Assembly: GCA_022486625.1 (NCBI GenBank)
Contig: JAKVKH010000031.1
Location: 1 to 43,649, forward strand
Direction of reading: 5' to 3'
Source: Butyrivibrio sp.
GTDB lineage: Bacteria; Bacillota; Clostridia; Lachnospirales; Lachnospiraceae
DNA length: 43,649 nt
The notes beneath the pieces were generated by a model. It searched no databases and was not told where the DNA came from. It worked only from the letters and a program-made list of their open reading frames with translations. Shown piece by piece: positions 1 to 7,827 of this stretch (positions are counted from its first letter, which is position 1; every line of letters begins with the position of its first letter). The translations under genes were made by a program, and so were the position numbers.

Positions 1-1105
1 AAAACACCCAACCGATTACGACTACGATCATACAGTAAATTCTGCTGAGCACTTTGGATTTCTCCAGAAGTTTGCCAAAACCCATCCGTTCAAAAATAAG
101 AAATGCGCCATGATAAAGTCCCCAGCCAACGAAATTCCAGCTGGCACCATGCCAGAGACCGGTAACTGCAAATACAATGCTCAGATTCAGATAAGTTCTG
201 AATTTACCCTTTCTGTTACCACCAAGCGGAATATAGAGATATTCCTTAAACCATGAAGAAAGAGAAATATGCCACCTTCTCCAGAATTCCTTAATTGATG
301 TTGAAATATATGGATAATTAAAGTTCTCCAGAAAATCAAATCCGAACATTCGTCCAAGGCCAATTGCCATATCCGAATAACCTGAAAAATCATAATAGAT
401 CTGCAAAGTATAAAACACTGCTCCGCACCAGGCCACAAGTCCTGTCATCTGTGACGGATCCAGTGCAAAAATCTTATCCACCGACACTGCCAGCAGATTT
501 GAAATCACTACTTTTTTACCAAGGCCATAGATAAATCTGCGAAATCCGGAAGCGATTTTTTCCCGGTTCACACTCCGTACCGTAATCTGTTCATCAATAT
601 CGCGGTACTTGACGATCGGTCCTGCAATCAGCTGCGGAAAAAAAGAAATATAAAGTGCAAGATTCAGCACATTCTTCTGTGCCTTGTACTCTCCGCGGTA
701 TAAATCAATCACATAGCTCATTGCCTGGAATGTAAAAAAAGAAATCCCAATCGGAAGCGCAATACTGGTTCTGGGAAGATGAAACATCGGCAGAAGATGA
801 TCCAGTGTATTCAATACGAAATTACAATATTTAAAGTACCCTAGAAGGAGCAGATTCCCAATAATATCAATTGCCAGAAACAGTTTTCTTCTATTCTCAT
901 ACTTCTCAATGCAGAGTCCCAATGCCCAGTTCATCACAACAGAAGCAAGCAGCAGAATAATATAGGTAGGTTCACCCCATGCATAAAAAACCAGACTTGC
1001 AATCAGAAGCAGTATATTCTGTGCCTTAATATTTCTGATCAGCAGACTGAGCAGAAACACTACCGGCAAAAATATCCATAAAAACACCATTGAACTGAAT
1101 ACCAT
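1..1105 (-). CDS. MBOAT family membrane O-acyltransferase (3' end outside window)
   Basis: Membrane-bound O-acyltransferase of the AlgI/DltB/PatA type, which moves acyl groups (commonly acetyl) across the membrane onto extracellular glycans. The frame is open from an ATG at 1105 to the window edge, giving 368 codons without a stop; full family members have about 450-500. A ribosome binding site (AGGTGAG) sits 7 bases before the start. Seen: many hydrophobic segments, the family pattern YYDFSGYSDMA, then EFWRRWHISLS, and the conserved histidine region LWHGASWNF expected to hold the catalytic His. The gene follows the flavin reductase-like gene by 18 bases and may be co-transcribed. A second MBOAT is at 33261-34760. 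No SGNH partner is visible here; one could lie beyond the left edge. Confidence 0.93.
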   Translation of the reverse strand, partial: MVFSSMVFLWIFLPVVFLLSLLIRNIKAQNILLLIASLVFYAWGEPTYIILLLASVVMNWALGLCIEKYENRRKLFLAIDIIGNLLLLGYFKYCNFVLNTLDHLLPMFHLPRTSIALPIGISFFTFQAMSYVIDLYRGEYKAQKNVLNLALYISFFPQLIAGPIVKYRDIDEQITVRSVNREKIASGFRRFIYGLGKKVVISNLLAVSVDKIFALDPSQMTGLVAWCGAVFYTLQIYYDFSGYSDMAIGLGRMFGFDFLENFNYPYISTSIKEFWRRWHISLSSWFKEYLYIPLGGNRKGKFRTYLNLSIVFAVTGLWHGASWNFVGWGLYHGAFLIFERMGFGKLLEKSKVLSRIYCMIVVVIGWVF

Positions 1106-1123
1106 AATTTTCTCACCTATCCG

Positions 1124-1717
1124 TCATTTTCTTTTTTTCTTTGTTTTGGCTGCCGTTTTTCTGGCAACAGAATACCCAAACTTTCCAACCTTTTCTCCGA
1201 GTGTATAATATTCCCCATGAGAATAAGCCAGAAGATCCGCCTTTTTCATATCAAAACGTCCCTTTTCATCCAGATAACGCTCATCTACATCAACGCTGAG
1301 CACTTCTGCGATAAACAGATCATGCGTCCCGAGCGGAATCCTCTGTACCACACGACATTCAATACTGACCGGGCTTTCCTCAATTCCGGGTGCCGCAATT
1401 TTTGCTGAAGCAGCCGGCGTCAGATGCATCTGCTGAAATTTATCACAATCGCGTCCTGACTTTACGCCGCACCAGTCCGTTGCATAAGCGAGCGAGCGGT
1501 TTGTCAGATTAACGACAAATTCTCCTGTCTCACAGATAATGTCATAAGAGTATCTTTCAGGTCTCAGCGATATGGAAAGCATCGCCGGAGAACTGCATAT
1601 ATTTCCTGTCCACGCAACTGTTGTAATATTCGGTTTTTCTCCTGCGCGGCCGCAGCTTACCATCACAGCCGGAATCGGATACAGCATGTTCCCTGGCTGC
1701 CAGTTCTGTTTTGCCAT
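1124..1717 (-). CDS. Flavin reductase-like flavoprotein (DIM6/NTAB family)
   Basis: Small FMN-binding split-barrel protein of the flavin reductase-like family, about 197 aa from the preferred start. It begins MAKQNWQPGNMLYPIPAVMV and carries family-typical stretches such as NITTVAWTGNICSSPAMLSI and GEFVVNLTN. Members bind FMN and act as flavin reductases or related redox proteins; the substrate cannot be told from sequence. The open frame runs upstream to 1849, but the ATG at 1717 has a GAGGAT site 8 bases before it. The 44 codons above it read as unconserved, Cys-rich, repeat-like sequence, so I take 1717. The C-terminus is a basic tail (KTAAKTKKKRK). The gene lies between a coiled-coil protein gene and the MBOAT gene; no functional tie to glycan synthesis is evident. 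Confidence 0.85.
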   Translation of the reverse strand: MAKQNWQPGNMLYPIPAVMVSCGRAGEKPNITTVAWTGNICSSPAMLSISLRPERYSYDIICETGEFVVNLTNRSLAYATDWCGVKSGRDCDKFQQMHLTPAASAKIAAPGIEESPVSIECRVVQRIPLGTHDLFIAEVLSVDVDERYLDEKGRFDMKKADLLAYSHGEYYTLGEKVGKFGYSVARKTAAKTKKKRK

Positions 1718-1835
1718 TTTAATCCTCATATTGCGAGCATGACAGATGTCTGGTGGACCCATGTTTGCGAAGCTCGCTGCACAAACATTGCGAATGATGA
1801 TCCAAAAACATTCACTCTTTCCTTTATAAAACTGC
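1718..1835. other. Non-coding spacer with hairpin-forming sequence
   Basis: Spacer of 118 bases between the coiled-coil gene and the flavin reductase-like gene. The frame stays open through it, but it looks non-coding. It contains ATGTTTG and CAAACAT as opposite arms of a potential stem, and the heptamer TCGCAAT occurs twice on the minus strand at its two sides. It may be a degenerate intergenic repeat. No function can be assigned. Confidence 0.35.
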
Positions 1836-2450
1836 TCAAAGAATTCCACAGATCTGCAGTACTATCAGAACAAGTCCCGCTGCCGCGGCAAGAAATGTCA
1901 TAATTGCTACCGGCAGAACTGCACTGTTCTTACGTTCCACTGCGATCTGAAGTGCTTCTATCTGTTCTTTTATTTCTTTCAACTGCTCTGCAGAGGATGC
2001 TGCAGACTTCCTGAGTGTTTCCACCAACTGATCATTTCCACCTGCCAGCTGATCTGTGCTCTCCCTCACAAGATCAGAAATCGCCTGCGTCTGCTTCTTC
2101 TCTTCATCCTGCAACGAAGCCTGAACATTTCTGTAAACACGTACCCCGACATCATGTGTATTGGCATCCGCTTCATCCAGCTTTTCTGTCAGCCTTTTCT
2201 CCATCTGGTCAAGTGTATCTTTCGTTCCGCTGTCACTGCTTTCTGCCATTTTCTGCTGCATCATCTCTTCAAGACATCTGATTCGATCAGCGGTCTCCTC
2301 TGCATTCTTCCTGATTTCTTCCATTTCTGTCTGGTACTGTGCAGTCTGAATTCTCAGACGTTCAGTTTCAGCAGCTTCAGCTGCAGCATTTGCCTTGATC
2401 ATCTCCTGCGCACTGAGTTTCTGTGCCAGTTTGTCCATGAAATTATCCAC
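1836..2450 (-). CDS. Coiled-coil protein with C-terminal membrane anchor
   Basis: Protein of about 204 aa. It starts VDNFMDKLAQKLSAQEMIKA, is charged and coiled-coil-like through about residue 170 (many Glu, Gln, Lys and Ala heptads), and ends in one hydrophobic segment (about 180-201: AVLPVAIMTFLAAAAGLVLI) with almost nothing after it. That is the layout of a tail-anchored membrane protein facing the cytoplasm. The start is taken as GTG at 2450 because GGGAGG lies 7 bases upstream. The longer frame to 2480 would place this site inside the gene, and the internal ATG at 2438 has no better site. Similar proteins with the MDKLAQKL-AQEMIKAN opening are familiar from Lachnospiraceae, but I know no function for them. 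Confidence 0.8.
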   Translation of the reverse strand: MDNFMDKLAQKLSAQEMIKANAAAEAAETERLRIQTAQYQTEMEEIRKNAEETADRIRCLEEMMQQKMAESSDSGTKDTLDQMEKRLTEKLDEADANTHDVGVRVYRNVQASLQDEEKKQTQAISDLVRESTDQLAGGNDQLVETLRKSAASSAEQLKEIKEQIEALQIAVERKNSAVLPVAIMTFLAAAAGLVLIVLQICGIL

Positions 2451-2635
2451 AATCCATCCTCCCAACATACGCTTACGCATCCTCTGCTTTCAGCTTCAGC
2501 ATCAAAAGATATCATTGAATACTTTAGCATTTATTATGCATTTTGTACATTTATTTGCGTATGAATCATGTTTTATTATGCATGTTAACTTTATATTAAC
2601 CGCACGTTCATATTCTGTTCATAAATAATTGCTAT

Positions 2636-2664
2636 ATTATAATTACTTTCAGATGAAAGTAACA
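2636..2664 (-). promoter_or_regulatory. Possible promoter with palindrome between -35 and -10
   Basis: On the minus strand a perfect TATAAT (2641-2636) lies 17 bases after a poor -35 (TGTTAC). A 20-base near-perfect palindrome, TTACTTTCATCTGAAAGTAA (2643-2662), fills the spacer and could be a repressor operator. It would serve the coiled-coil gene through a leader of about 180 bases. The surrounding DNA is AT-rich, so chance -10 matches are likely. Confidence 0.35.
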
Positions 2665-2705
2665 GAAGTTTTTCAAATCGCTAGATAGATAATTTTTTCA
2701 TAATA

Positions 2706-2731
2706 GCCCAGATGCCGAAAGGTGTCTGGGC
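2706..2731 (-). terminator. Hairpin after relQ, possible terminator
   Basis: On the minus strand GCCCAGA and TCTGGGC form a 7-bp stem around a 12-base loop, starting 9 bases after the relQ stop codon. The following bases (TATTATGAAAAAATT) are not a U-run, so termination may be weak or Rho-independent only in part. Confidence 0.5.
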
Positions 2732-2739
2732 ACTCCTCA

Positions 2740-3399
2740 TTAATAAGGTTCTTTCTGATCGGTCTCCTGGGCAGCAATCGCCTGAATCTCATCATTAAGT
2801 GACAGCATTCTTGTATCCAGTTCTGACACCATATGTGCACATTCGAGAAGTTCCGAATTAATATGTGCCGGTGCATTTCCCTCAAACTTGTACTGAATCT
2901 TATGCTCCAGACTTGCCCAGAAATCCATGGCAACCGTCCTGATCTGAATCTCCACCTTTGTATCAATAATCCGATCCGAAAGATATACCGGAACCGTCAC
3001 TACCATATGATAACTCCGATAACCACTTGCCTTCGGATTCATAATATAGTCCTTGACGGCAATGACACGAATATCACTCTGATTACTGATCATATCCGCA
3101 ATCTGATAAATATCCGCCGTAAAGGAACAAATGACACGAATTCCTGCAATGTCATTAATATATTTGACCATATTCTCAATCGTTGATTCATAGCCATGAC
3201 GCTTAAGCTTTTTGACAATGCTCTCCGATGTTTTGATTCTTGCCTTTATATGTTCAATCGGATTGTAACGATGCACCTGCTGAAATTCATCATTCAGAAT
3301 CTCAATTTTGGTATTGATCTGTTTAAGGGCAGAATGATAGATCAGTGTTACCTCTTCCCATGTATGAATATCTGCATCATTTCCTACTCTTAATTCCAC
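2740..3399 (-). CDS. relQ: Small alarmone synthetase, RelA/SpoT synthetase domain (RelQ/YjbM type)
   Basis: Single-domain (p)ppGpp synthetase of 219 aa, the size of RelQ/YjbM, with no hydrolase, TGS or ACT domain. These enzymes transfer pyrophosphate from ATP to GDP or GTP. Seen in order: basic helices around 40-75 (IKARIKTSESIVKKLKRHGY), the core DIAGIRVICSF (about 86-96), KDYIMNPKASGYRSYH (about 116-131) with the substrate-binding GYRS segment, and VEIQIRTVAMDFWASLEHKI (about 148-167), whose Glu is the expected catalytic residue. The start is GTG at 3399 with AAGGTGG just upstream. It lies 76 bases behind glmS, with a 9-bp hairpin in the gap (3420-3449). Small synthetases of this kind are usually controlled by transcription, often under envelope stress, which fits the neighbourhood. 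Confidence 0.93.
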   Translation of the reverse strand: MELRVGNDADIHTWEEVTLIYHSALKQINTKIEILNDEFQQVHRYNPIEHIKARIKTSESIVKKLKRHGYESTIENMVKYINDIAGIRVICSFTADIYQIADMISNQSDIRVIAVKDYIMNPKASGYRSYHMVVTVPVYLSDRIIDTKVEIQIRTVAMDFWASLEHKIQYKFEGNAPAHINSELLECAHMVSELDTRMLSLNDEIQAIAAQETDQKEPY

Positions 3400-3419
3400 T
3401 TTTCCACCTTAAGGACGCA

Positions 3420-3449
3420 CGTCTGCCTCTTATCTGCCACAGGCAGACG
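3420..3449 (-). other. Stem-loop in the glmS-relQ gap
   Basis: Arms CGTCTGCCT (3428-3420 side) and AGGCAGACG give a 9-bp perfect stem around a 12-base loop on either strand. No U-run follows on the minus strand; the relQ ribosome binding site comes soon after. It could slow read-through from glmS, act as a processing site, or protect the glmS 3' end. Confidence 0.5.
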
Positions 3450-3475
3450 CACAGCTCCTCCTTTGTGCTGCTGAA

Positions 3476-5302
3476 TTATTCTACAGTAACACTTTTTGCC
3501 AGATTTCTCGGCTTATCTACATCACAGCCACGTCCCACCGCAATGTAATATGCCAGAAGCTGAAGCGGTATTACTGCAAGTGAATCAGTAAAATATGGAT
3601 TGGTTTCAGGAATGTAAATCACATAATCTGCAGCCTTCTCAATCTCGGTATTTCCCGCATTGGTAACCGCAAACACAACCGCTCCTCTGGACTTGACCTC
3701 TACCATGTTACTGATGATTTTTGCATAAAGCGCCGGCTGCGTAGAAATTGCCGCAACAAGCGTTCCCTCTTCAATCAGAGAAATGGTACCATGCTTAAGT
3801 TCTCCGGCAGCATAAGCCTCCGAATGAATATAGGAAATCTCTTTCAGCTTAAGTGAACCTTCAAGAGAAATGGCATAATCAATACCCCTTCCGATAAAGA
3901 ATACATCTTTCGCTGCAAGAAAACGATTGGCAATCTTCTGAATTTCTTCCCTGTTGTTCATCACCATTTCGATCTGCGCAGGCAGTTCTTTCAGGTTTTC
4001 AATCAGTTCAGCAAGTCCTGCATCACTGAGTTTTCCTCTGACACGTGCAAACTTCATGGCAAGAAGATATAGGGCAACCAGTTGTGCACTGTATGCTTTC
4101 GTCGTTGCAACCGCAATTTCCGGCCCTGCCCAGGTATACATGACATAGTCTGCCTCTCTTGCAATAGAACTCCCGACAACATTCACAACGCCCAGAATCG
4201 GGCATCCCGCATCCTTCGCCATACGAAGTGCTGCCAGTGTATCCGCTGTTTCACCGGACTGGCTGACCACAATGACCAGACTTCCTTCCTCCAGAATCGG
4301 ATTCCGATAACGGAACTCAGATGCCAGATCCACTTCCACAGGTACACGCGCGAGGCCTTCAAATACATATTTTGCAGTCATTCCCGTATGATATGCGGAT
4401 CCACAGGCAACAATGAATATCTTTTTGATTGCTGCAAGATCCTTATCACTGATTTTAAGTTCGTCAATAACGATCTCACCTTTTTTGATTCTGGGTGAAA
4501 ATGTGTCTTTTACCACCTTCGGCTGCTCATGCATTTCCTTAAGCATGAAATGCTCATAGCCGCCTTTTTCAGCAGAGTTTGCATCCCACTCCACAACCTC
4601 TACCTTTTTCTGGATTTCTTCTTCATCAACAGTATAGAATTTCACTTCATCCGCTGTCATTCTGACAATTTCCTGATTATCAACATATACAACAGAACGT
4701 GTATATTTCAGAATTGCCGGAACGTCAGATGCCATGAAATTACCATCATCACTGGTTCCGATAATCAGCGGGCAGTCTTTACGTACTGCATAAAGTTCAC
4801 CCGGATGATCTGCAAACATCATTCCCAGTGCATAGGAGCCTTCTACACGATGAAGCACCTTTGCAATTGTCTGCAGCGGATCGCCATTATAATAATAATC
4901 AAGAAGCTGTGCGACAACCTCTGTATCTGTATCAGAAAGGAACTTATAGCCCTTTGACACAAGTTTCTGCTTAAGTGCTATATAATTCTCAATAATTCCA
5001 TTATGTACAACCGCAATTGTCTTATCAGCATTGCAATGCGGATGTGCATTTACATCACTTGGAACTCCGTGCGTTGCCCATCTTGTATGTCCGATTCCGG
5101 CTGTACCCGGCATCGTTGTTCCGCCTTTGGTCAGGTTCTCAAGGACATGAAGTCTTCCGACTGACTTCTCCACCCGGATTTCTTTTCCATTATATACTGC
5201 CATACCTGCTGAATCATATCCTCGATATTCCAGCTTGGCAAGTCCATCAAGTATCACAGGCGCTGCCTGCATTTTACCTATATAACCAACGATTCCACAC
5301 AT
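3476..5302 (-). CDS. glmS: Glutamine-fructose-6-phosphate aminotransferase (isomerizing)
   Basis: Makes glucosamine-6-phosphate from fructose-6-phosphate and glutamine, the first step to UDP-GlcNAc for peptidoglycan and surface glycans. The protein has 608 aa, the normal family length. It starts MCGIVGYIG with Cys2 as the N-terminal nucleophile of the glutaminase domain (about 1-225; HTRWATHG and HNGIIENY visible). Two SIS sugar-isomerase domains follow (VACGSAYHTGMTAKY, SQSGETADTLAAL, then GRGIDYAISLEGSLKLKEISYIHSEAY) and the C-terminus is the family-typical DKPRNLAKSVTVE. A clear AAAGGAGC site precedes the ATG. Only 13 bases separate it from the upstream glycosyltransferase, so there is no room for a glmS ribozyme and no independent leader. 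Confidence 0.98.
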   Translation of the reverse strand: MCGIVGYIGKMQAAPVILDGLAKLEYRGYDSAGMAVYNGKEIRVEKSVGRLHVLENLTKGGTTMPGTAGIGHTRWATHGVPSDVNAHPHCNADKTIAVVHNGIIENYIALKQKLVSKGYKFLSDTDTEVVAQLLDYYYNGDPLQTIAKVLHRVEGSYALGMMFADHPGELYAVRKDCPLIIGTSDDGNFMASDVPAILKYTRSVVYVDNQEIVRMTADEVKFYTVDEEEIQKKVEVVEWDANSAEKGGYEHFMLKEMHEQPKVVKDTFSPRIKKGEIVIDELKISDKDLAAIKKIFIVACGSAYHTGMTAKYVFEGLARVPVEVDLASEFRYRNPILEEGSLVIVVSQSGETADTLAALRMAKDAGCPILGVVNVVGSSIAREADYVMYTWAGPEIAVATTKAYSAQLVALYLLAMKFARVRGKLSDAGLAELIENLKELPAQIEMVMNNREEIQKIANRFLAAKDVFFIGRGIDYAISLEGSLKLKEISYIHSEAYAAGELKHGTISLIEEGTLVAAISTQPALYAKIISNMVEVKSRGAVVFAVTNAGNTEIEKAADYVIYIPETNPYFTDSLAVIPLQLLAYYIAVGRGCDVDKPRNLAKSVTVE

Positions 5303-5315
5303 ATTAGCTCCTTTC

Positions 5316-6248
5316 TCAATTCCACTTCCAGTATTCTCTGTTCATTGTACATCGCATGACAAGTGCACGTGGTAATGAACGATAGTTTTTTCCCAATATA
5401 TATCCGATATATCTGCAACCACACATTATTATATAATGCGGAACAAGATATGTCTTCCCATTATTTTTCAGATACCGTACAGTCTGAAGAACCATCTTTT
5501 TTCCTTCTGACTCTGAACGGAGTCCGGAAAATATTTCCGGATGATCCGTCTGTGACACTCCAAGATCAAAATTTCTGTGAAACTGCTGCCTGCAGCTGTA
5601 ATTATGTGAATGAATCACTGCAGCATCCGGAACATATTCAATTGCATATCCGGCCTGCACCGCTGCTCCTGCGTATATCATGTCTTCATTGAATATGGTG
5701 TGATGTGTAAAACCGCCAAGCTGATCAAACAGATCACGCCTGTACATCGCACAGACATTTGAACAAAAATAGGTTTTGATCCCAAGTCTTGGCAGATCCT
5801 CTGCGCTCTTTCTGTCCGGAATATCCGGATAATTGAAAGACCTTGCAAACTGTTCCTCTGGACTGCAGTTCTTATCCGGAAGCTGCCTTCCGTACGCAAC
5901 CGCCGTTCCCGGCTTTTCAAGCGCCTTAAGTAAATGCTCTATCAGTCTGTCATCCTGCGGCAATGCATCCTGTGTCATCATCATAAAAGCCTGTGTCCCG
6001 GAGAGCCTGACTCCTTGATTTCTGGTCTCTCCATGATCAAAGTTTTCTCTTTTCAGATGTTTCACCAGGAGCTTTGGATATTTCATAAGAAGTTCTTTTT
6101 CATTACAAAGCCGGTCCAGATACTCCTGTTCTGTATTCATAAGAATCACATGTTCCGGTTGTACGGACTGCCCGGCAAGAAGATCCAGAAGTGTAAATAA
6201 TTGCTTTCCCGGATTATACAGGGGAATAATCACATCAACAGTAAGCAT
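5316..6248 (-). CDS. Family 2 glycosyltransferase, rhamnosyltransferase-like
   Basis: GT-A fold, family 2 transferase of 310 aa. Seen: VDVIIPLYNPGKQLFTLLDL at the N-terminus (nucleotide-binding strand), the segment ENFDHGETRNQG (about 70-81) typical of the rhamnosyltransferase-like subgroup, MMMTQDALPQDD around 90-101 where the DXD-equivalent metal site belongs (here QDA), and an acceptor-side segment GGFTHHTIFNEDMIYAGAAV. The C-terminal region has one short hydrophobic stretch (LVPHYIIMCGCRYIGYIL). It probably adds a deoxysugar to the growing lipid-linked glycan in the cytoplasm; donor and linkage are not readable. An AGAAGG site lies before the ATG. The gene is just upstream of glmS and is separated from the LCP gene by a terminator-like hairpin. 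Confidence 0.88.
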   Translation of the reverse strand: MLTVDVIIPLYNPGKQLFTLLDLLAGQSVQPEHVILMNTEQEYLDRLCNEKELLMKYPKLLVKHLKRENFDHGETRNQGVRLSGTQAFMMMTQDALPQDDRLIEHLLKALEKPGTAVAYGRQLPDKNCSPEEQFARSFNYPDIPDRKSAEDLPRLGIKTYFCSNVCAMYRRDLFDQLGGFTHHTIFNEDMIYAGAAVQAGYAIEYVPDAAVIHSHNYSCRQQFHRNFDLGVSQTDHPEIFSGLRSESEGKKMVLQTVRYLKNNGKTYLVPHYIIMCGCRYIGYILGKNYRSLPRALVMRCTMNREYWKWN

Positions 6249-6266
6249 ATAAACCTTCTTATAAGT

Positions 6267-6293
6267 AAAGGAGCCTTAAAAGCGGGCTCCTTT
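6267..6293 (-). terminator. Intrinsic terminator-like hairpin after the LCP gene
   Basis: AAAGGAGCC and GGCTCCTTT form a perfect 9-bp stem with a 9-base loop, 34 bases after the LCP stop codon. The three Us at the end of the stem are followed by ACTTATAAG, so the U-run is short. Probably ends or attenuates the LCP transcript before the glycosyltransferase. Confidence 0.65.
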
Positions 6294-6326
6294 GCAAAAT
6301 TTCATTCATTAACGTTCACTGTTCAG

Positions 6327-7640
6327 TTATTTAAGATACGGTGAGGTCTTCTCTTCAATTACTTTACTGTAACTCTGAACATCTGCAGTCGCCGTATATG
6401 CGTTATCATTAAACAGGAATCCATGCAGCCATACTACATTAGAAGCAAGATCTTTGGGAATTACACAGCTTCCGTTCTTACCGATCGTACCTGTTGCACG
6501 CATGCTTTCCTGCGGGAATCCGTCATCTGCAACAATATGATAATTGGCAATACCGCCAAGCAACTGTATGACCTCATTCAGATCAAGAGATGTGTAAGTT
6601 TCATCAAATACCTTGTTTGCAATCGTACTGAGCGTAGAACTGTCTGCTTTCTGCGCCACATCCATAACGGCCTTCATCACTTCTCTCTGTCTCTGGGCAC
6701 GCATGAAATCATCTCCCTTTGTATATCGGATACGACAATATGCTGTTGCCTGAAGTCCATTCAGAAGCTGTGATCCTGTCTTGGTGACCGGCTTATAATC
6801 AATGCCAAGTTCCTTTGCCATTGTGGACTGATAGTTATTCAGGTGACTGATCTCGGAATCATCCACGTCAATGGTAACTCCGCCCAGTTCATTAATCACA
6901 TCTGTAAGTCCGCCAAAACCAATGGTAATAAAATCGGTAATATCCATATCCAGATTCATGTTCAGCATATTGATGGCCTGTTCCGGACCGCCCTTTGCAT
7001 ATGCTGCATTGCACTTCGTATAGGTATCATTTCCAAGATTGAGGAAAGTATCACGGTAAATAGAACAGAGCTTTACATCTCCTGTATCCTGATTAATAGA
7101 AGCAATAATAATTGTATCGCTTCGTGTATTCTTATCAAGATCGCCTTCACGTGAATCCACACCAAAGAGAGCTATGTTTCTGTAACCCTTCATCTCCTTA
7201 TTATCAGCAACACCGCTGTTCATATTGCTGATGATCTTGTCTTCATCAAGATCCACCTTGCCGACCTTGGTTACATTCCATCTGACAAAAACCATATATG
7301 CAGCGAACACCAGCAGCAATAAAGCAACAATCTCGACAACCAGAATCACCATGGTTCTCTTTTTGCGTTTTGCCTTTCTGCTCTTCTTACTTCCGGAAGA
7401 TGGTCTGGAACTGCTTCTTGCATAAGTCCTGCGGTCATCATCATACTCGCTTCTTCTGGAAGAAGTATTCCTCGGTCTGTCCTCATAGTCACGTTCTCTG
7501 TGCGAAGTACCTGAAGTGCTTCTGCGTCTGTCATCATATCCGTCGTTTCTGCCTGAACCGCTTCTGCGTGTATTATCGCGATCGCGAGTGGAAGAACTTC
7601 TTCTCTCATCGCGGTATTCGTCATCCCGTCTGTTTGGCAT
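6327..7640 (-). CDS. LytR-CpsA-Psr (LCP) family glycopolymer transferase
   Basis: LCP enzymes attach undecaprenyl-pyrophosphate-linked glycopolymers such as teichoic acids, capsules or rhamnose polymers to peptidoglycan on the outer face of the membrane. The 437-aa protein has a cytoplasmic low-complexity tail (about 1-95, Arg/Ser/Asp-rich, 26 Arg), one membrane segment (about 97-119) and an extracellular LCP domain. Visible motifs: FGVDSREGDLDKNTRSDTII with the substrate-site Asp/Arg, SIYRDTFL, GFGGLTDVINELGGVTIDV, and YCRIRYTKGDDFMRAQRQRE with the conserved Arg residues. A strong AAAGGAGAAA site precedes the ATG. As the only LCP gene here, beside the initiating transferase, it is the likely ligase for this locus' polymer. 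The basic tail contrasts with the acidic tail of the GH25 protein at 25848-28961. Confidence 0.95.
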   Translation of the reverse strand: MPNRRDDEYRDERRSSSTRDRDNTRRSGSGRNDGYDDRRRSTSGTSHRERDYEDRPRNTSSRRSEYDDDRRTYARSSSRPSSGSKKSRKAKRKKRTMVILVVEIVALLLLVFAAYMVFVRWNVTKVGKVDLDEDKIISNMNSGVADNKEMKGYRNIALFGVDSREGDLDKNTRSDTIIIASINQDTGDVKLCSIYRDTFLNLGNDTYTKCNAAYAKGGPEQAINMLNMNLDMDITDFITIGFGGLTDVINELGGVTIDVDDSEISHLNNYQSTMAKELGIDYKPVTKTGSQLLNGLQATAYCRIRYTKGDDFMRAQRQREVMKAVMDVAQKADSSTLSTIANKVFDETYTSLDLNEVIQLLGGIANYHIVADDGFPQESMRATGTIGKNGSCVIPKDLASNVVWLHGFLFNDNAYTATADVQSYSKVIEEKTSPYLK

Positions 7641-7745
7641 ATCTGTTTCTCCTTTAATCCATGCACGCCGATCTCGTTGTCAGCTGCAGACTCCATGGAA
7701 AATAAGATATCAGTGTATCTTGCTTTTCCTTTTGTCACTCATTTT

Positions 7746-7772
7746 AAAATGTTACGTTTTCATTAACATTTT
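7746..7772. terminator. AT-rich hairpin between the phosphotransferase and LCP genes
   Basis: AAAATGTTA and TAACATTTT form a 9-bp perfect stem with a 9-base loop, about 55 bases after the stop of the upstream gene. The Us at the end of the stem give it a terminator look in both directions, though the stem is AT-rich and weak. The 187-base gap probably also holds a promoter for the LCP gene, but I could not choose one. Confidence 0.45.
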
Positions 7773-7827
7773 TCATGACCACCTGTCTATTTTGCCACAA
7801 ACCACCCAAATATACAAGCAAAACATG

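Noticed and set aside
7346..7738. 130-aa minus-strand ORF overlapping the start of the LCP gene
   Set aside because: It is a shifted frame through the Arg-rich tail and the gap above it; the LCP ATG at 7640 has the strong ribosome binding site.
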